This document shows positions 1 to 8,747 of a stretch of DNA of 64,000 bases, one piece after another; position 1 is the stretch's first letter, and every line of letters starts with the position of its first letter. The stretch comes from Streptomyces silvae. GTDB taxonomy: Bacteria > Actinomycetota > Actinomycetes > Streptomycetales > Streptomycetaceae. Location of the stretch: positions 1 through 64,000 of the forward strand of contig NZ_JAERUC010000200.1 of assembly GCF_016745505.1 (NCBI RefSeq), read 5' to 3'. Both the position numbers and the translations under genes were made by a program. Under the pieces are notes generated by a model, which made no database searches, was not told the DNA's origin, and saw only the letters and a program-made list of their open reading frames with translations.

Positions 1-121
1 CAGGTGCGTCCCCGCCGACCGCCACCGACCCGACCTGGATGCGCCGCGAGGGGCGGCGCACCGCGAGAGGCCGGGCCGGCAGCCCGGGGAGACCCAGTAC
101 GACCGGCTCTCCTGGACTCAT
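1..121 (-). CDS. ispG: 4-hydroxy-3-methylbut-2-enyl diphosphate synthase, N-terminal fragment
   Basis: Only the first 40 codons are present; the gene runs off the left edge. The translation carries RRPSRRIQVGSVAVGGDAP, which matches the conserved IspG/GcpE start that leads into the VSVQSM motif. IspG is an iron-sulfur enzyme of the MEP isoprenoid pathway that makes HMBPP. The ATG lies four bases after the hpnH stop, so it is the next gene of the hopanoid operon and would supply prenyl precursors for hopene synthesis. The first 20 residues are poorly conserved linker, and a later start is possible. Confidence 0.8.
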   Translation of the reverse strand, partial: MSPGEPVVLGLPGLPARPLAVRRPSRRIQVGSVAVGGDAP

Positions 122-125
122 GACG

Positions 126-1145
126 TCACCGGTTCCCGCCGATCGTCTCCCGTGCCGCTCGCAGGGACTCCTTGAGGGATCCCATGGTGGCGAGCACCGC
201 GGTCGGCTCGTAGCCGCAGTGCGCCATGCAGTTGGCGCAGCGCGGATCCTTGCCCCGGCCGTACTTGTCCCAGTCGGTGTCCTCGATGAGCTCCCGGTAG
301 GTGGGGACGTACCCGTCGCTCATCAGGTAGCAGGGCCGCTGCCAGCCGAAGAGCGAGTAGTTGGGGATCGCCCAGGCCGTGCAGGGGAAGTCGGCCTTGC
401 CTTCCAGGAAGTCCAGGAAGAGCGGGGAGTGGTTGAGCCTCCAGCGGCTGCGGTTGCCGCCGGCGAAGGACTTCTTGAAGAGCTCGCGGGTCTGCTCGAC
501 GCCCAGGAAGTGCTCCTGGTCGGGAGCCTTCTCGTAGGCGTAGGCCGGCGAAATCATCATCTCGTCGACCTTCATCTCGTCGTTGAGGAAGTTCAGCACC
601 TCGATGACGGTCTGCGGGGTGTCGGTGTTGAAGAAGGTGGAGTTGGTGGTGACCCGGAAGCCGCGCCGCTTGGCCTCCTTCATCGCCTCCACCGCCTCGT
701 CGAAGACGCCTTCCTTGGCGACCGACTCGTCGTGCCGCTCGCGCAGCCCGTCGATGTGCACGGCGAAGGCGAAGTAGGGCGACGGGGTGAACTTGTCGAG
801 CTTCTTGCGCATCAGCATGGCGTTGGTGCAGAGGAAGACGTACTTCTTCTTCGCCACCAGCTGACGCACGATCTCGTCGATCTGCGGGTGCATCAGCGGC
901 TCACCGCCGGCGATGGAGACCATCGGGGCGCCTGATTCCAGCACCGCCCCGACCGCCTGGGCGACCGGCATGCGCTGCTTGAGCACACCGGCGGGGTGCT
1001 GGATCTTCCCACAGCCCTCGCACGCGAGATTGCAGGCGAACAGGGGCTCCAGTTCCACGATCAGCGGGAACTTCTCCCGCTTGCGGAGCTTCTGTTCGAA
1101 GAGATACGTCGCAACCTTGATGGACTGACGGAGCGGCATGGCCAT
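126..1145 (-). CDS. hpnH: Adenosyl-hopene transferase, radical SAM protein HpnH
   Basis: A 339-residue radical SAM enzyme. The cluster-binding motif CNLACEGC (C38, C42, C45) is near the N-terminus, followed by the GGEP motif typical of radical SAM folds. The C-terminal part has further cysteines (RCANCMAHCGYEP) as in HpnH proteins. HpnH couples the 5'-deoxyadenosyl radical to diploptene to give adenosylhopane, the first step of C35 hopanoid side-chain formation. The ATG at 1145 has an AGGAGGTG site seven bases upstream. It sits between hpnG and ispG in the same operon, as expected for the pathway. Confidence 0.93.
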   Translation of the reverse strand: MAMPLRQSIKVATYLFEQKLRKREKFPLIVELEPLFACNLACEGCGKIQHPAGVLKQRMPVAQAVGAVLESGAPMVSIAGGEPLMHPQIDEIVRQLVAKKKYVFLCTNAMLMRKKLDKFTPSPYFAFAVHIDGLRERHDESVAKEGVFDEAVEAMKEAKRRGFRVTTNSTFFNTDTPQTVIEVLNFLNDEMKVDEMMISPAYAYEKAPDQEHFLGVEQTRELFKKSFAGGNRSRWRLNHSPLFLDFLEGKADFPCTAWAIPNYSLFGWQRPCYLMSDGYVPTYRELIEDTDWDKYGRGKDPRCANCMAHCGYEPTAVLATMGSLKESLRAARETIGGNR

Positions 1146-1151
1146 CTGGGC

Positions 1152-1811
1152 TCACCTCCTGGGGAGCAGCAAAGATCGGTGCCATTCATGAAAAGCCGGA
1201 AGGACAGCACGGAGAACGCGGAATGCCGATATTCCACCGCGGACCGTGCCGATACGGACGAGCTCATGCTCTGGAGCGTCCACGACCACCCGTACGGCGG
1301 CAACCGGGCGCGGGCCCGTCCGTACGGCGGTGCGAAGGGTGGCGGCGGACTCCATGTCCACCGCGATGGCCCCGGTGGCCCGGAGCCCGGCCCGCTCGGG
1401 GCCCCGGACGACATGTCCGGAGCCGTTGAGCGGGCCGGTGTGGACCGTACGGCCGGGCACGGCCCTGACCAGCGCGTCGACCAGCAGGCCGGTGCCGGTG
1501 CAGGCCGTGGTGCCGCCGGAGTCCCGGGTCTCCTCGGCCACCACGAGGTCACCCGGGTGCATGCCGGGTTCCAGCCCGGCGCAGAAGCCGGAGGCGATGA
1601 CCGCGGTGCCTCCGGCGCCGTCCTGCCCCAGTGCCAGCCGGACGGCGTTCTCCGCGGCCCTGGGCCCCATCCCGGACCTGATGATGCTCACCGGTCCGGG
1701 GCCCGGGACACCGCCGCTCCGCCCGGTGCGCAGGGCGAAGCGCTCGATGCCGAGGGCGCAGGCGATCAGCAGCGGAGTGGTGGGGCCTGGCGGTTCCTGG
1801 GGACCCCCCAT
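1152..1811 (-). CDS. hpnG: Adenosylhopane nucleosidase/phosphorylase-like protein
   Basis: A 219-residue member of the purine/MTA nucleoside phosphorylase superfamily. It shows the glycine-rich SGMGPRAAENAVR region, a central ASGFCAGLEPGMHPGDLVV stretch and the VDMESAA motif that contacts the nucleoside ribose. In hopanoid clusters this gene (HpnG) removes adenine from adenosylhopane to give (phospho)ribosylhopane. The start lies four bases after the shc stop and the end is six bases before hpnH, so it is in the middle of one transcript. Its specificity is inferred from context; the fold is clear. Confidence 0.85.
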   Translation of the reverse strand: MGGPQEPPGPTTPLLIACALGIERFALRTGRSGGVPGPGPVSIIRSGMGPRAAENAVRLALGQDGAGGTAVIASGFCAGLEPGMHPGDLVVAEETRDSGGTTACTGTGLLVDALVRAVPGRTVHTGPLNGSGHVVRGPERAGLRATGAIAVDMESAATLRTAVRTGPRPVAAVRVVVDAPEHELVRIGTVRGGISAFRVLRAVLPAFHEWHRSLLLPRR

Positions 1812-1815
1812 CGCG

Positions 1816-3822
1816 TCAGGCCCCCTTGCCGGTGTCCGCGCCGGCGGCGGTGGCGAAGGGGTCCCCGTAGACGTACCGGCCGAGCGCGGTCAGGGGGAAG
1901 ACCTGCCGGTACAGGTGGTAGTTGATGGAGAAGTCCCACGGGAAACCGGTCCCGGTGAAGTGCGGTTCGTCCCAGGAGCCGTCCGCCTGCTGGGTGTTGG
2001 CCAGCCAGGCGACACCCCGCTCCACGGACCGGGTCTCCCGCTCCCCCGCGGCCAGCAGGGCGAGGAGCGCCCACGCGGTCTGGGAGGCGGTCGATGCGCC
2101 GTGGCCGATCCACTTCTCCTCGCGGTAGGAGCGCAGGTCCTCGCCCCAGCCCCCGTCGTCGTTCTGGACGGACGTGAGCCAGTCGACGGCCCGGCGCACC
2201 GAGGGGTGTGCGGCCGGCAGCCCGGCCGCGATCAGGGCGGGCACCACGGAGCCCGTACCGTAGATGTAGTTGACGCCCCACCGGCCGAACCAGGCTCCGG
2301 TCGCCTCCTGTTCGGCGAGCAGCCACTCGATGCCCCGGCGGGTACGGGGGTCCTGCGCCCGTCCCTCGACGGCGAGCATCTCCACCACGTGTCCGGTGAC
2401 GTCGGCCGACGGCGGGTCGATGACCTCACCGAAGTCGCAGAACGGCAGCCGGTTGGGGAACGGGCTGGTGTTGTCCGCGTCGAAGGCTCCCCAGGCACCG
2501 TTGCGTGACTGCATGCCGAGGTTCCAGCGGACCCCGCGCTCGATGGCCGCCTCGACCCTGGCGGGGTCGGGGTGGCTGACGCGGCGCAGCGCCAGGACGA
2601 CTTCCGCGGTGTCGTCGATATCGGGGTAGTTGTCGTTGTGGAACTCGAACGCCCAGCCGCCGGGGGCCAGTTCGGGCTTGCGTACGGACCAGTCGCCGGG
2701 CCGTACGATCTCCTCGGCGAGCATCCAGTCGGCCGCCTTCACGAGCGCGGGGTGGTCGGGGCTCACCCCCGCGTCGGCGAGGGCGATGGTGGCGAGGCAG
2801 GTGTCCCAGACCGGGGACTGGCAGGCCTCCACCATGCGGGCGCCGTCCTCACGCCAGACGGTGAACCGGTCGAGGGATTCGAGTCCCGCCCGCATCACCG
2901 GGTGGTCGAGGTCGTAGCCGAGCAGGTGCAGGGCGATGACGGAGTACACGGCGGGGGGCTGGATGCCGCCCCAGCAGCCGTCGTTCTCCTGCCGTTCGAT
3001 GATCCAGCGGGCGGCGGCGTTCATCGCGCTGCGCCGCAGTCTGCGCGGTGCCACCTTGTGGTAGAGGTGCAGCGCCTTGTCGAGCCGCTGGAAGACACCG
3101 TCCCAACTGACCGCGGGAGCAGGGGGTTTGGAAGGATTGGGGCACGCCGGGTCGGTGTGCAGTTCGTCCAGGGCGAAGGGGGCCGGCCGCACGGGCCGCT
3201 TCGCGGACACGATGGTGAGCGGTACGATGGTCTGACGGGCCCAGCAGCCGAAGTCGTAGATGTTGAGCGGGACCCACTTGGGGAAGAACATCAGCTCGGG
3301 CGGGAGTTCCGGCAGGTCGTCCCACTTCCACCAGCCGAAGAGCGCGAGCCAGATCCGGGTGAAGACCCGGGATTCCGCGATGCCGCCCTGTTCCCTGACC
3401 CAGCCCGCGGCCCGTCTCATGTGCGGGTCGTCCGGCCGGTCCCCGGCGAGCCGCAGCGCGACGTACGCCTCGATGGTGGCGGAGAGGTCGGGCGGCCCCT
3501 CGTAGAAGGTGTTCCAGGTGCCGTCGCCCATCTGCTCGCCCCGGATGAAGCGGGCGGCGGCCTTGAGGGTGTCCGGGTCCTGGATGCCCAGGAACTGACG
3601 GAGCAGCAGGTCCTCCGCGTCCATGGTGACGTTGGTGGCGAGGTCCCCCTTCCACCAGCCCTGCTCGTCCTGCCTGCCGAGGAGGTGCTCCACCGAGCGT
3701 TCCGCGGCTCGCCGCGCGACGGCCGAGATGTCGTCCGGGGCGATGGTTGGTTCGGTCGGATCGCTCGCGGGGACTGCGCGGAGGTTCGCGGCCCCGGTGC
3801 TTCCGTCGGTCGTCGCTGTCAT
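1816..3822 (-). CDS. shc: Squalene-hopene cyclase
   Basis: A 668-residue class II triterpene cyclase, about the usual length for the family. The catalytic acid motif DIDD (residues 401-404) is present in the setting YPDIDDTAEVV, and several QW repeats follow (for example GCWGG, GGWAFEF, GAWGAF). It converts squalene to hopene and hopanol at the membrane. The ATG at 3822 has a GAAGGGGAAG site. A strong hairpin lies in the 104-base gap between it and the upstream polyprenyl synthase, so its expression may be set separately from the squalene-forming genes. Confidence 0.96.
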   Translation of the reverse strand: MTATTDGSTGAANLRAVPASDPTEPTIAPDDISAVARRAAERSVEHLLGRQDEQGWWKGDLATNVTMDAEDLLLRQFLGIQDPDTLKAAARFIRGEQMGDGTWNTFYEGPPDLSATIEAYVALRLAGDRPDDPHMRRAAGWVREQGGIAESRVFTRIWLALFGWWKWDDLPELPPELMFFPKWVPLNIYDFGCWARQTIVPLTIVSAKRPVRPAPFALDELHTDPACPNPSKPPAPAVSWDGVFQRLDKALHLYHKVAPRRLRRSAMNAAARWIIERQENDGCWGGIQPPAVYSVIALHLLGYDLDHPVMRAGLESLDRFTVWREDGARMVEACQSPVWDTCLATIALADAGVSPDHPALVKAADWMLAEEIVRPGDWSVRKPELAPGGWAFEFHNDNYPDIDDTAEVVLALRRVSHPDPARVEAAIERGVRWNLGMQSRNGAWGAFDADNTSPFPNRLPFCDFGEVIDPPSADVTGHVVEMLAVEGRAQDPRTRRGIEWLLAEQEATGAWFGRWGVNYIYGTGSVVPALIAAGLPAAHPSVRRAVDWLTSVQNDDGGWGEDLRSYREEKWIGHGASTASQTAWALLALLAAGERETRSVERGVAWLANTQQADGSWDEPHFTGTGFPWDFSINYHLYRQVFPLTALGRYVYGDPFATAAGADTGKGA

Positions 3823-3870
3823 GGCTTCCCCTTCGTGCAGTCTGGTCCTCTGCTGTGCTGGGGTCTCCGT

Positions 3871-3898
3871 CGGCGGGCGCCCCGTGGGGCGCCCGCCG
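3871..3898 (-). terminator. Strong hairpin inside the hopanoid operon, upstream of shc
   Basis: A 13-bp perfect inverted repeat (CGGCGGGCGCCCC with its complement, two-base loop) lies between the polyprenyl synthase stop and shc. No T-run follows. It could be a partial terminator, an attenuator or a processing/stability element that sets the ratio of shc to the upstream genes. Confidence 0.6.
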
Positions 3899-3926
3899 GC
3901 GACTGCGAGTCATATCTGGATGGTCA

Positions 3927-5030
3927 TCATCTCTTTCGTACGACCACGAAGTCGGCGAGCTCGGTGAGCTGCGCCCGGACTCGTTCCGGCATGTCGACGC
4001 CGTGCAGCGCCTCGATGGCTACGGTGTGCTGACGGCGGGCTTCCTGGGCGGTCCACTCGCGGCCGCCCGCCTCCTCGATGAGTGCCGCACGGGCGGCGAA
4101 CTCCTCTTCGGAGAAGCTGTCGAAGTCGCTGCTCTTGGCGTCGGCGGCGAGCAGCTCGCCCAGACGCTCCGAGGCCGGTCCGCCCGCGGCGAGCGCGGCC
4201 ACGACGGGCAGGGACTTCTTGCGCTGACGCAGATCGCTCCACGTCTGCTTGCCCGTGGACTCCGGGTCGCCCCAGATCCCGAGCAGGTCGTCGACCGCCT
4301 GGAAGGCGAGGCCGAGGTGGTAGCCGTACGCCTCCAAAACGTCGGCGGTACGGTCGTCGGCCCCGCCGAGCACGGCGCCGATGGAGACGGCGCAGGCGAG
4401 CAGGGCGCCCGTCTTGTTGCCCTCCATCTCCAGGCACTCCTCGACGGTGACCCGCTCGCGGTGCTCGTAGGAGATGTCCTGGGCCTGACCGTCGATCAGC
4501 TTGCGGCTGGCCGTGGTCAGCCGGCGGGCGGCCCGCCCGGCCTCGACGGTGCCGAGCTCCAGCAGAACCTCGTTGGCCAGCGCGAACAGCGCGTCGCCGA
4601 CGAGGATCGCCTGGGCGGGGCCGTGCACCTTCCACACGGTGTCGCGGTGGCGGCGCTGTTCGTCGCCGTCCATCAGGTCGTCGTGCAGCAGCGAGAAGTT
4701 GTGCACGAGTTCGACAGCTACGGCTCCGGGGATCCCCGCCTCGGCGGGGGCGCCGGCCGCTTCCGCGGACAGCAGGGCCAGCGCGGGACGCACGGCCTTG
4801 CCTCCGTCGCCGTCGGCAGGCCGGCCCTGGGCATCGATCCAGCCGAAGTGATAGGCCGCGACGGTGTCCATGGGCGGCGCCAGCCGGTCCACGGCAGCTC
4901 GCAGCACCGGCGCTGACAGGGCCCTTCCACGCTCCAGAAGCGCGGTGACGTCCGTGGTGTCCACCACGGTGTCGTAAGCCGGATTCGCCGGGGTCACAGA
5001 CTCTCCTCTTGTTCCGGTGGTACTGCTCAT
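3927..5030 (-). CDS. Polyprenyl diphosphate synthase (farnesyl-type) of the hopanoid operon
   Basis: A 367-residue trans-isoprenyl diphosphate synthase. The first Asp-rich motif is DDLMD (117-121, in LLHDDLMDGDEQRR) and the second is the FQAVDDLLG region, both needed for Mg-diphosphate binding. It most likely makes the farnesyl diphosphate used by HpnCDE. The chosen ATG overlaps the hpnE stop (ATGA) and has an AGGAGG site five bases upstream. A GTG eleven codons later (4997) also has a GAGGAG site and is the main alternative start. Chain length cannot be read with certainty from the sequence. Confidence 0.88.
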   Translation of the reverse strand: MSSTTGTRGESVTPANPAYDTVVDTTDVTALLERGRALSAPVLRAAVDRLAPPMDTVAAYHFGWIDAQGRPADGDGGKAVRPALALLSAEAAGAPAEAGIPGAVAVELVHNFSLLHDDLMDGDEQRRHRDTVWKVHGPAQAILVGDALFALANEVLLELGTVEAGRAARRLTTASRKLIDGQAQDISYEHRERVTVEECLEMEGNKTGALLACAVSIGAVLGGADDRTADVLEAYGYHLGLAFQAVDDLLGIWGDPESTGKQTWSDLRQRKKSLPVVAALAAGGPASERLGELLAADAKSSDFDSFSEEEFAARAALIEEAGGREWTAQEARRQHTVAIEALHGVDMPERVRAQLTELADFVVVRKR

Positions 5031-6415
5031 GCCGCCTCCTGCAGCGGATGTTCGTGTGGCCTGCCGAGGGCCTGGAGTGCGGCGTCCGCGGCGCTGAAGC
5101 CACTGCGGACGGCGCCCTCCATCGTGGCGGGCCAGCCCGTGGCGGTCCATGCCCCCGCCAGGAGCAGCCCTGGTGCGCGCGTCCGTGCGCCCGGCCGCAG
5201 GCGGCCCACGCCCGGCGCGGGTGCGAAGGTCGCGGTGCGTTCGCGGGTGACGAAGAAGTCGCGGATCCCGGCGCCGCGAGCCGCCGGCAGGAGCCTTTCC
5301 AGCTCGGGCAGGTAGCGCTTGCGCAGTTCGGCGACGGGCAGGTCGATCTCGTCCTGCGCCGCGGACTGGGAGACCGCGACGTACTGCCCGGCGCCCTGGA
5401 GGCCGGAGGATTCCGTGCGGTCGAAGACCCACTGCACGGGTGAGCCGATCGCGGCGAAGAACGGCCGGCGCAGCACCTTGCGGTCGTAGACGACGTGCAC
5501 GTTCAGGATGGGTGAGTCGGTGAGTTCGAGCAGCCGGCCGGGGTCGTCGAGCGCGCCGTCGGGCAGCAGCCGGTGGGTCTCGCCCTGGGGCACGGCGAGG
5601 ACGACGGTGTCCGCCTCGAAGCCCTCGCCGTCGGTCCCGACGGTCCAGCGGCCGTCCTCGGCGCGGGTGAGGGAGGCGGCGCGGGTCCGCACGTGGATCT
5701 CGACCCCGGCCGATTCGAGGGCCTTGCGGGCGAGGGTGTCGTGGAGGTCCCCGAGCGGTACGGCGGCCCAGCCGATGTCGGCGGCACCGGGCTCGGAGAG
5801 GAGCCCCGTCTTGAACACCTTCGCGGCCAGCGCCATGGAGGCGTGGGGGGCGGTGGCGTTGAGCGTGGCGACGCCGACGAGGTCCCAGAGCGCCTCGATG
5901 GTGCGGTCGGACTGGCCCTGGCGGCGGAGCCAGGTGGCGAAGTCGACGCCGTCGAGTGCGGGGTCGGCGGGGTCGAGACGGCCCAGCGCCAGTGCGGCGC
6001 GGGCGACCCCGGCCTTCTCCGCGAGGGAGAGGTGCGGGTAGGCGGCGAGTCCGCCGGCGAGGTGCAGCGGGACGGGCAGCCCGGTGCGGCGGAGCCGTCC
6101 GAGCCTCGGTCCCGCGGGCCGGCCGACGTCGAGGACGGGTACGTCGAGGCGGTCCTGCAGCGGTGCGAGGTGGGCGCCCTCGATCCGGTCGAGGAACCAG
6201 CGGTATCCGGTGCAGCAGCGCAGGTACACGTGCTGGCCGTTGTCGACGGACAGGTCACCGCGGCGGAAGGAGAAGGCGAGCCCGCCGAGCCGGGGGCGGC
6301 CTTCGAGCAGGGTCACGTCGAGTCCCGCGTCGGCGAGGCGCAGCGCCGAGGTGACGCCCGCGAGTCCGCCGCCGACGACCACCGCCCGGGAGGACCGGGG
6401 GTTCCGGCCGGTCAT
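5027..6415 (-). CDS. hpnE: Hydroxysqualene dehydroxylase, FAD-dependent HpnE
   Basis: A 462-residue FAD-dependent amine-oxidase/phytoene-desaturase-type protein. It begins with a Rossmann dinucleotide motif VVVGGGLAGVTSALRLADAG and has the typical C-terminal GLLLAGAWTATGWPATMEGAVRSG flavin-binding motif. In the HpnCDE route it reduces hydroxysqualene to squalene. The open frame extends upstream to 7024 only because of high GC; the ATG at 6415 has an AGGGAG site and gives the normal length. Its stop overlaps the next start by four bases. Confidence 0.9.
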   Translation of the reverse strand: MTGRNPRSSRAVVVGGGLAGVTSALRLADAGLDVTLLEGRPRLGGLAFSFRRGDLSVDNGQHVYLRCCTGYRWFLDRIEGAHLAPLQDRLDVPVLDVGRPAGPRLGRLRRTGLPVPLHLAGGLAAYPHLSLAEKAGVARAALALGRLDPADPALDGVDFATWLRRQGQSDRTIEALWDLVGVATLNATAPHASMALAAKVFKTGLLSEPGAADIGWAAVPLGDLHDTLARKALESAGVEIHVRTRAASLTRAEDGRWTVGTDGEGFEADTVVLAVPQGETHRLLPDGALDDPGRLLELTDSPILNVHVVYDRKVLRRPFFAAIGSPVQWVFDRTESSGLQGAGQYVAVSQSAAQDEIDLPVAELRKRYLPELERLLPAARGAGIRDFFVTRERTATFAPAPGVGRLRPGARTRAPGLLLAGAWTATGWPATMEGAVRSGFSAADAALQALGRPHEHPLQEAA

Positions 6416-6503
6416 GCCTGCTCCCTTCGCCGTGTCGTCGCAGACAGGGACGCGCCGGGGCGTCCGGGGGTTGCCCGCTCCGTACGTCGGATCGGACCCG
6501 TCA

Positions 6504-7457
6504 TCAGACCCTCCCCCTGGCCGTCCGGCGCGAGATGTACCGCGCGTCGAGGCCGGAGAGGCCGCGCACCGCAACGTACGCCTTCTCATGGCCGGGCAGC
6601 GAGACCCTGCCGCGCAGGACCGCCTCGGGATCGCGTTCGATCCGGTCCAGGAGCCGGCGGTAGATGCCGGCCATGGCCGCCACGCAGGCACCGCTACGGC
6701 GGTCCAGCATGGGCAGCAGCCGGTAGCCCTCGGCGAAGAGCGCCCGGGCGCGCCGCACCTCGAAGTGCACCAGGCCGGCGAAGTCGGATCCGGGGGGCGG
6801 GGTGGCCCGGTGGAAGCCTGCGGAGCAGCCGAACTTGGCGAGGTCGTCGGCGGGCAGGTACGTACGCCCGTTGCCCGCGTCCTCGCGGACGTCGCGCAGG
6901 ATGTTGGTGAGCTGGAGCGCGAGGCCGAGGGTGTCGGCGTACTCCGCGGCCCGTTCGGCGCCGGGGGCGCCCGCCTCCGTACCGAAGACGCCGAGGCTGA
7001 GACGCCCGATGGCGCCCGCGACACACCGGCAGTACGTCTTCAGGTCGGCCCAGGTCTCGTACGTCGCGCCGCGCACGTCCATCAGGACGCCGTCGATGAG
7101 CTCGTCGAGGCCGCCGAGCGGCAGCGGGAACCGGTGCGCGGCGTCGGCCAGCGCGACCGCGACCGGGTCGGTGTCGTCCTCGTCGACGGCATTGTCCCGG
7201 ATCCTGGCGAGCAGTCCCCGGGTCTCCTCCAGCCGGGTGTGCTTCGTCTCCGGATCCAGCTCGCCGTCGCCGATGTCGTCGACCCGACGGGAGAAGGCGT
7301 ACAACGCCGACATGGCCTGCCGCTTCTCGTACGGCAGCAGTCGGATGCCGTACGCGAAGTTGCGGGCCTGCTGTCCGGTCACGGCCTCGCAGTAGCTGTA
7401 TGCGGCCTGTACCGGTGCCGACATGTACGTCGTCTGTCCCTCCACGGTCCGGTTCAC
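6504..7457 (-). CDS. hpnD: Presqualene diphosphate synthase HpnD
   Basis: A 317-residue head-to-head prenyl synthase of the squalene/phytoene synthase family. Both Asp-rich motifs are present: RRVDDIGDGE (around residues 57-66) and LTNILRDVREDAGNGRTYLP. It condenses two farnesyl diphosphates to presqualene diphosphate. The GTG start overlaps the hpnC stop (GTGA), suggesting translational coupling; an ATG 11 codons later is an alternative start. The assignment as HpnD rather than HpnC rests on order and on its closer match to classical DVRED motifs. Confidence 0.88.
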   Translation of the reverse strand: MNRTVEGQTTYMSAPVQAAYSYCEAVTGQQARNFAYGIRLLPYEKRQAMSALYAFSRRVDDIGDGELDPETKHTRLEETRGLLARIRDNAVDEDDTDPVAVALADAAHRFPLPLGGLDELIDGVLMDVRGATYETWADLKTYCRCVAGAIGRLSLGVFGTEAGAPGAERAAEYADTLGLALQLTNILRDVREDAGNGRTYLPADDLAKFGCSAGFHRATPPPGSDFAGLVHFEVRRARALFAEGYRLLPMLDRRSGACVAAMAGIYRRLLDRIERDPEAVLRGRVSLPGHEKAYVAVRGLSGLDARYISRRTARGRV

Positions 7458-8368
7458 CCCTCTCTGTGCGCTCTTCGCAGGACGTGGCCCACTTCGCGCA
7501 GCAGTCCGGGCGCGGTGGGCTTGGGCGGTCCGGGCAGTACGTCGAATCCGGCGGCGGTGATCGCGCCGAGGGCGGCCCGTCCGCCGCCGACGAATCCGGC
7601 GAGCAGCAGCCTGAGCCGTCCGTGGACGCTGCCCACCAGCGGGATGCCCTCGTCCAGCAGGTCGCGGGCGCGCTCCGCCTCGAACGCGACCAGGGAGCGC
7701 ACCGCCGCGCCTGCGGACGGTGCCGCCAGGTCGCTCTCACCGATGTGGAAGCGGGCCATGTCGTCGGCGGGCAGATAGATCCGGTCGCGGCCGAGGTCCT
7801 CGGCGACATCCTGGAGGTGTTCGGCGATCTGCAGGGCGGTGCAGACGGCGTCGGAGCGGCGGATGCGTTCGGGGCTCGCGGTGCCGGTGATCTGCAGGAC
7901 GAGGCGGCCGACGGGGTTGGCGGAGAGTTCGCAGTAGGCGAGCAGGTCCGCGTAGGTCCCGTAGCGGCGGACCTTCTGGTCCTGCCGGTTGGCCTCGACG
8001 AGCCCGAGGAAGGGTTCGGGGGTGAGCGCGCAGCGCCGCACGGTGGGGCGCAGGGCGCGCATCAGGGGGTGGCGGGGGTCGTCGCCGGACGGCGCGAAGA
8101 CGCGGTGGAGATCGGCTTCGAGGGCGTCCAGCGCGGCGAGCCGGTCGTCTTCCTGTCCGGGGTCGAGTCCGAGGCTGCGGGCGTCGGCGCCGCCGGGCGC
8201 CAGGTCGCCGTCACCGATGTCGTCGACGAGGCGGGCGAAGCCGTAGACGGCCATCAGGTCGTCGCGCCAGGCGCGGGGCAGGAAGAAGGGGGCCACGGGG
8301 AAGTTCTCGTCGGCGGCCTTGTCCAGCGTGGCGGCGGCGTCGGCGGGCGCCTGCCGGGTACGGGTCAC
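7454..8368 (-). CDS. hpnC: Hydroxysqualene synthase HpnC
   Basis: A 304-residue second squalene/phytoene synthase family protein, first enzyme gene of the hopanoid operon. It shows ARLVDDIGDGD (residues 46-55) and a divergent second motif LQDVAEDLGRDRIYLP. In the HpnCDE pathway it converts presqualene diphosphate to hydroxysqualene. It is a paralogue of the adjacent hpnD. The GTG at 8368 overlaps the stop of a short upstream ORF (GTGA), so its translation may depend on that leader. Confidence 0.88.
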   Translation of the reverse strand: MTRTRQAPADAAATLDKAADENFPVAPFFLPRAWRDDLMAVYGFARLVDDIGDGDLAPGGADARSLGLDPGQEDDRLAALDALEADLHRVFAPSGDDPRHPLMRALRPTVRRCALTPEPFLGLVEANRQDQKVRRYGTYADLLAYCELSANPVGRLVLQITGTASPERIRRSDAVCTALQIAEHLQDVAEDLGRDRIYLPADDMARFHIGESDLAAPSAGAAVRSLVAFEAERARDLLDEGIPLVGSVHGRLRLLLAGFVGGGRAALGAITAAGFDVLPGPPKPTAPGLLREVGHVLRRAHREG

Positions 8369-8436
8369 TGCGGACCACCCGACGCGGGGACGGCGAAACC
8401 ACGTCGGAGCTGGAGATTTTCCATCATTGCCGTCAT
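8365..8436 (-). CDS. Short leader ORF coupled to hpnC
   Basis: A 23-codon ORF (begins MTAMMENLQLRRG, ends SGGPQ) in a different frame from hpnC. Its TGA is embedded in the hpnC GTG start (GTGA). A GGGAG motif precedes it, two bases before the first ATG and eleven before the third-codon-region ATG at 8427. hpnC itself has no good ribosome binding site directly upstream, which supports coupling. No homologue is known to me; the peptide itself need not be functional. Confidence 0.5.
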   Translation of the reverse strand: MTAMMENLQLRRGFAVPASGGPQ

Positions 8437-8747
8437 ATCTCCCGTTCTACACTGCCGACCCAAAACATCCCTTTTCGGACACGCCGCTCGTCCGGCCGAG
8501 TGCGGCATGCACACAACGGGCGATGCGCGGGGGCGTATCACCCCACATGGCCGCGAATCGGCACCGTCACAGCTTACGTTGTACAGCTCACAAGCCCGCG
8601 CCGGGGTGCAGCGCGCCCTCGTGCAACACACCGGCCGCCGTCAACCTTCCCCGGATCCGGGTCAATTGACGTCATCCGTCGGGAGGAGATCCACCCGGGC
8701 ACCTACCGCCCCTGTGGGTCCTCACCGCCACGACGCGCACACCGCAG
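8437..8747 (-). promoter_or_regulatory. Intergenic region holding the hopanoid operon promoter
   Basis: A 311-base stretch with no convincing gene. It must hold the promoter of the hpnC operon, but I could not define a confident -35/-10 pair. A perfect 10-bp palindrome GTCAATTGAC lies at 8661-8670, and an AT-richer stretch (AAAACATCCCTTTTC) lies at 8463-8477, just upstream of the leader ORF. Open frames on both strands here look like GC-driven shadows. Confidence 0.45.

Noticed and set aside
119..128. TGACGTCA palindrome between hpnH and ispG
   Set aside because: It is formed by the hpnH stop, four spacer bases and the ispG ATG; eight bases are too short to claim as an operator within an operon.
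1246..4032. Long plus-strand open frames opposite the hopanoid genes
   Set aside because: They lie antisense to clearly conserved enzymes, have low-complexity Arg/Pro/Gly composition and no ribosome binding sites; they are GC-driven shadows.
6416..6503. Small gene in the gap between hpnE and hpnD
   Set aside because: The 88 bases hold no ORF with a ribosome binding site.
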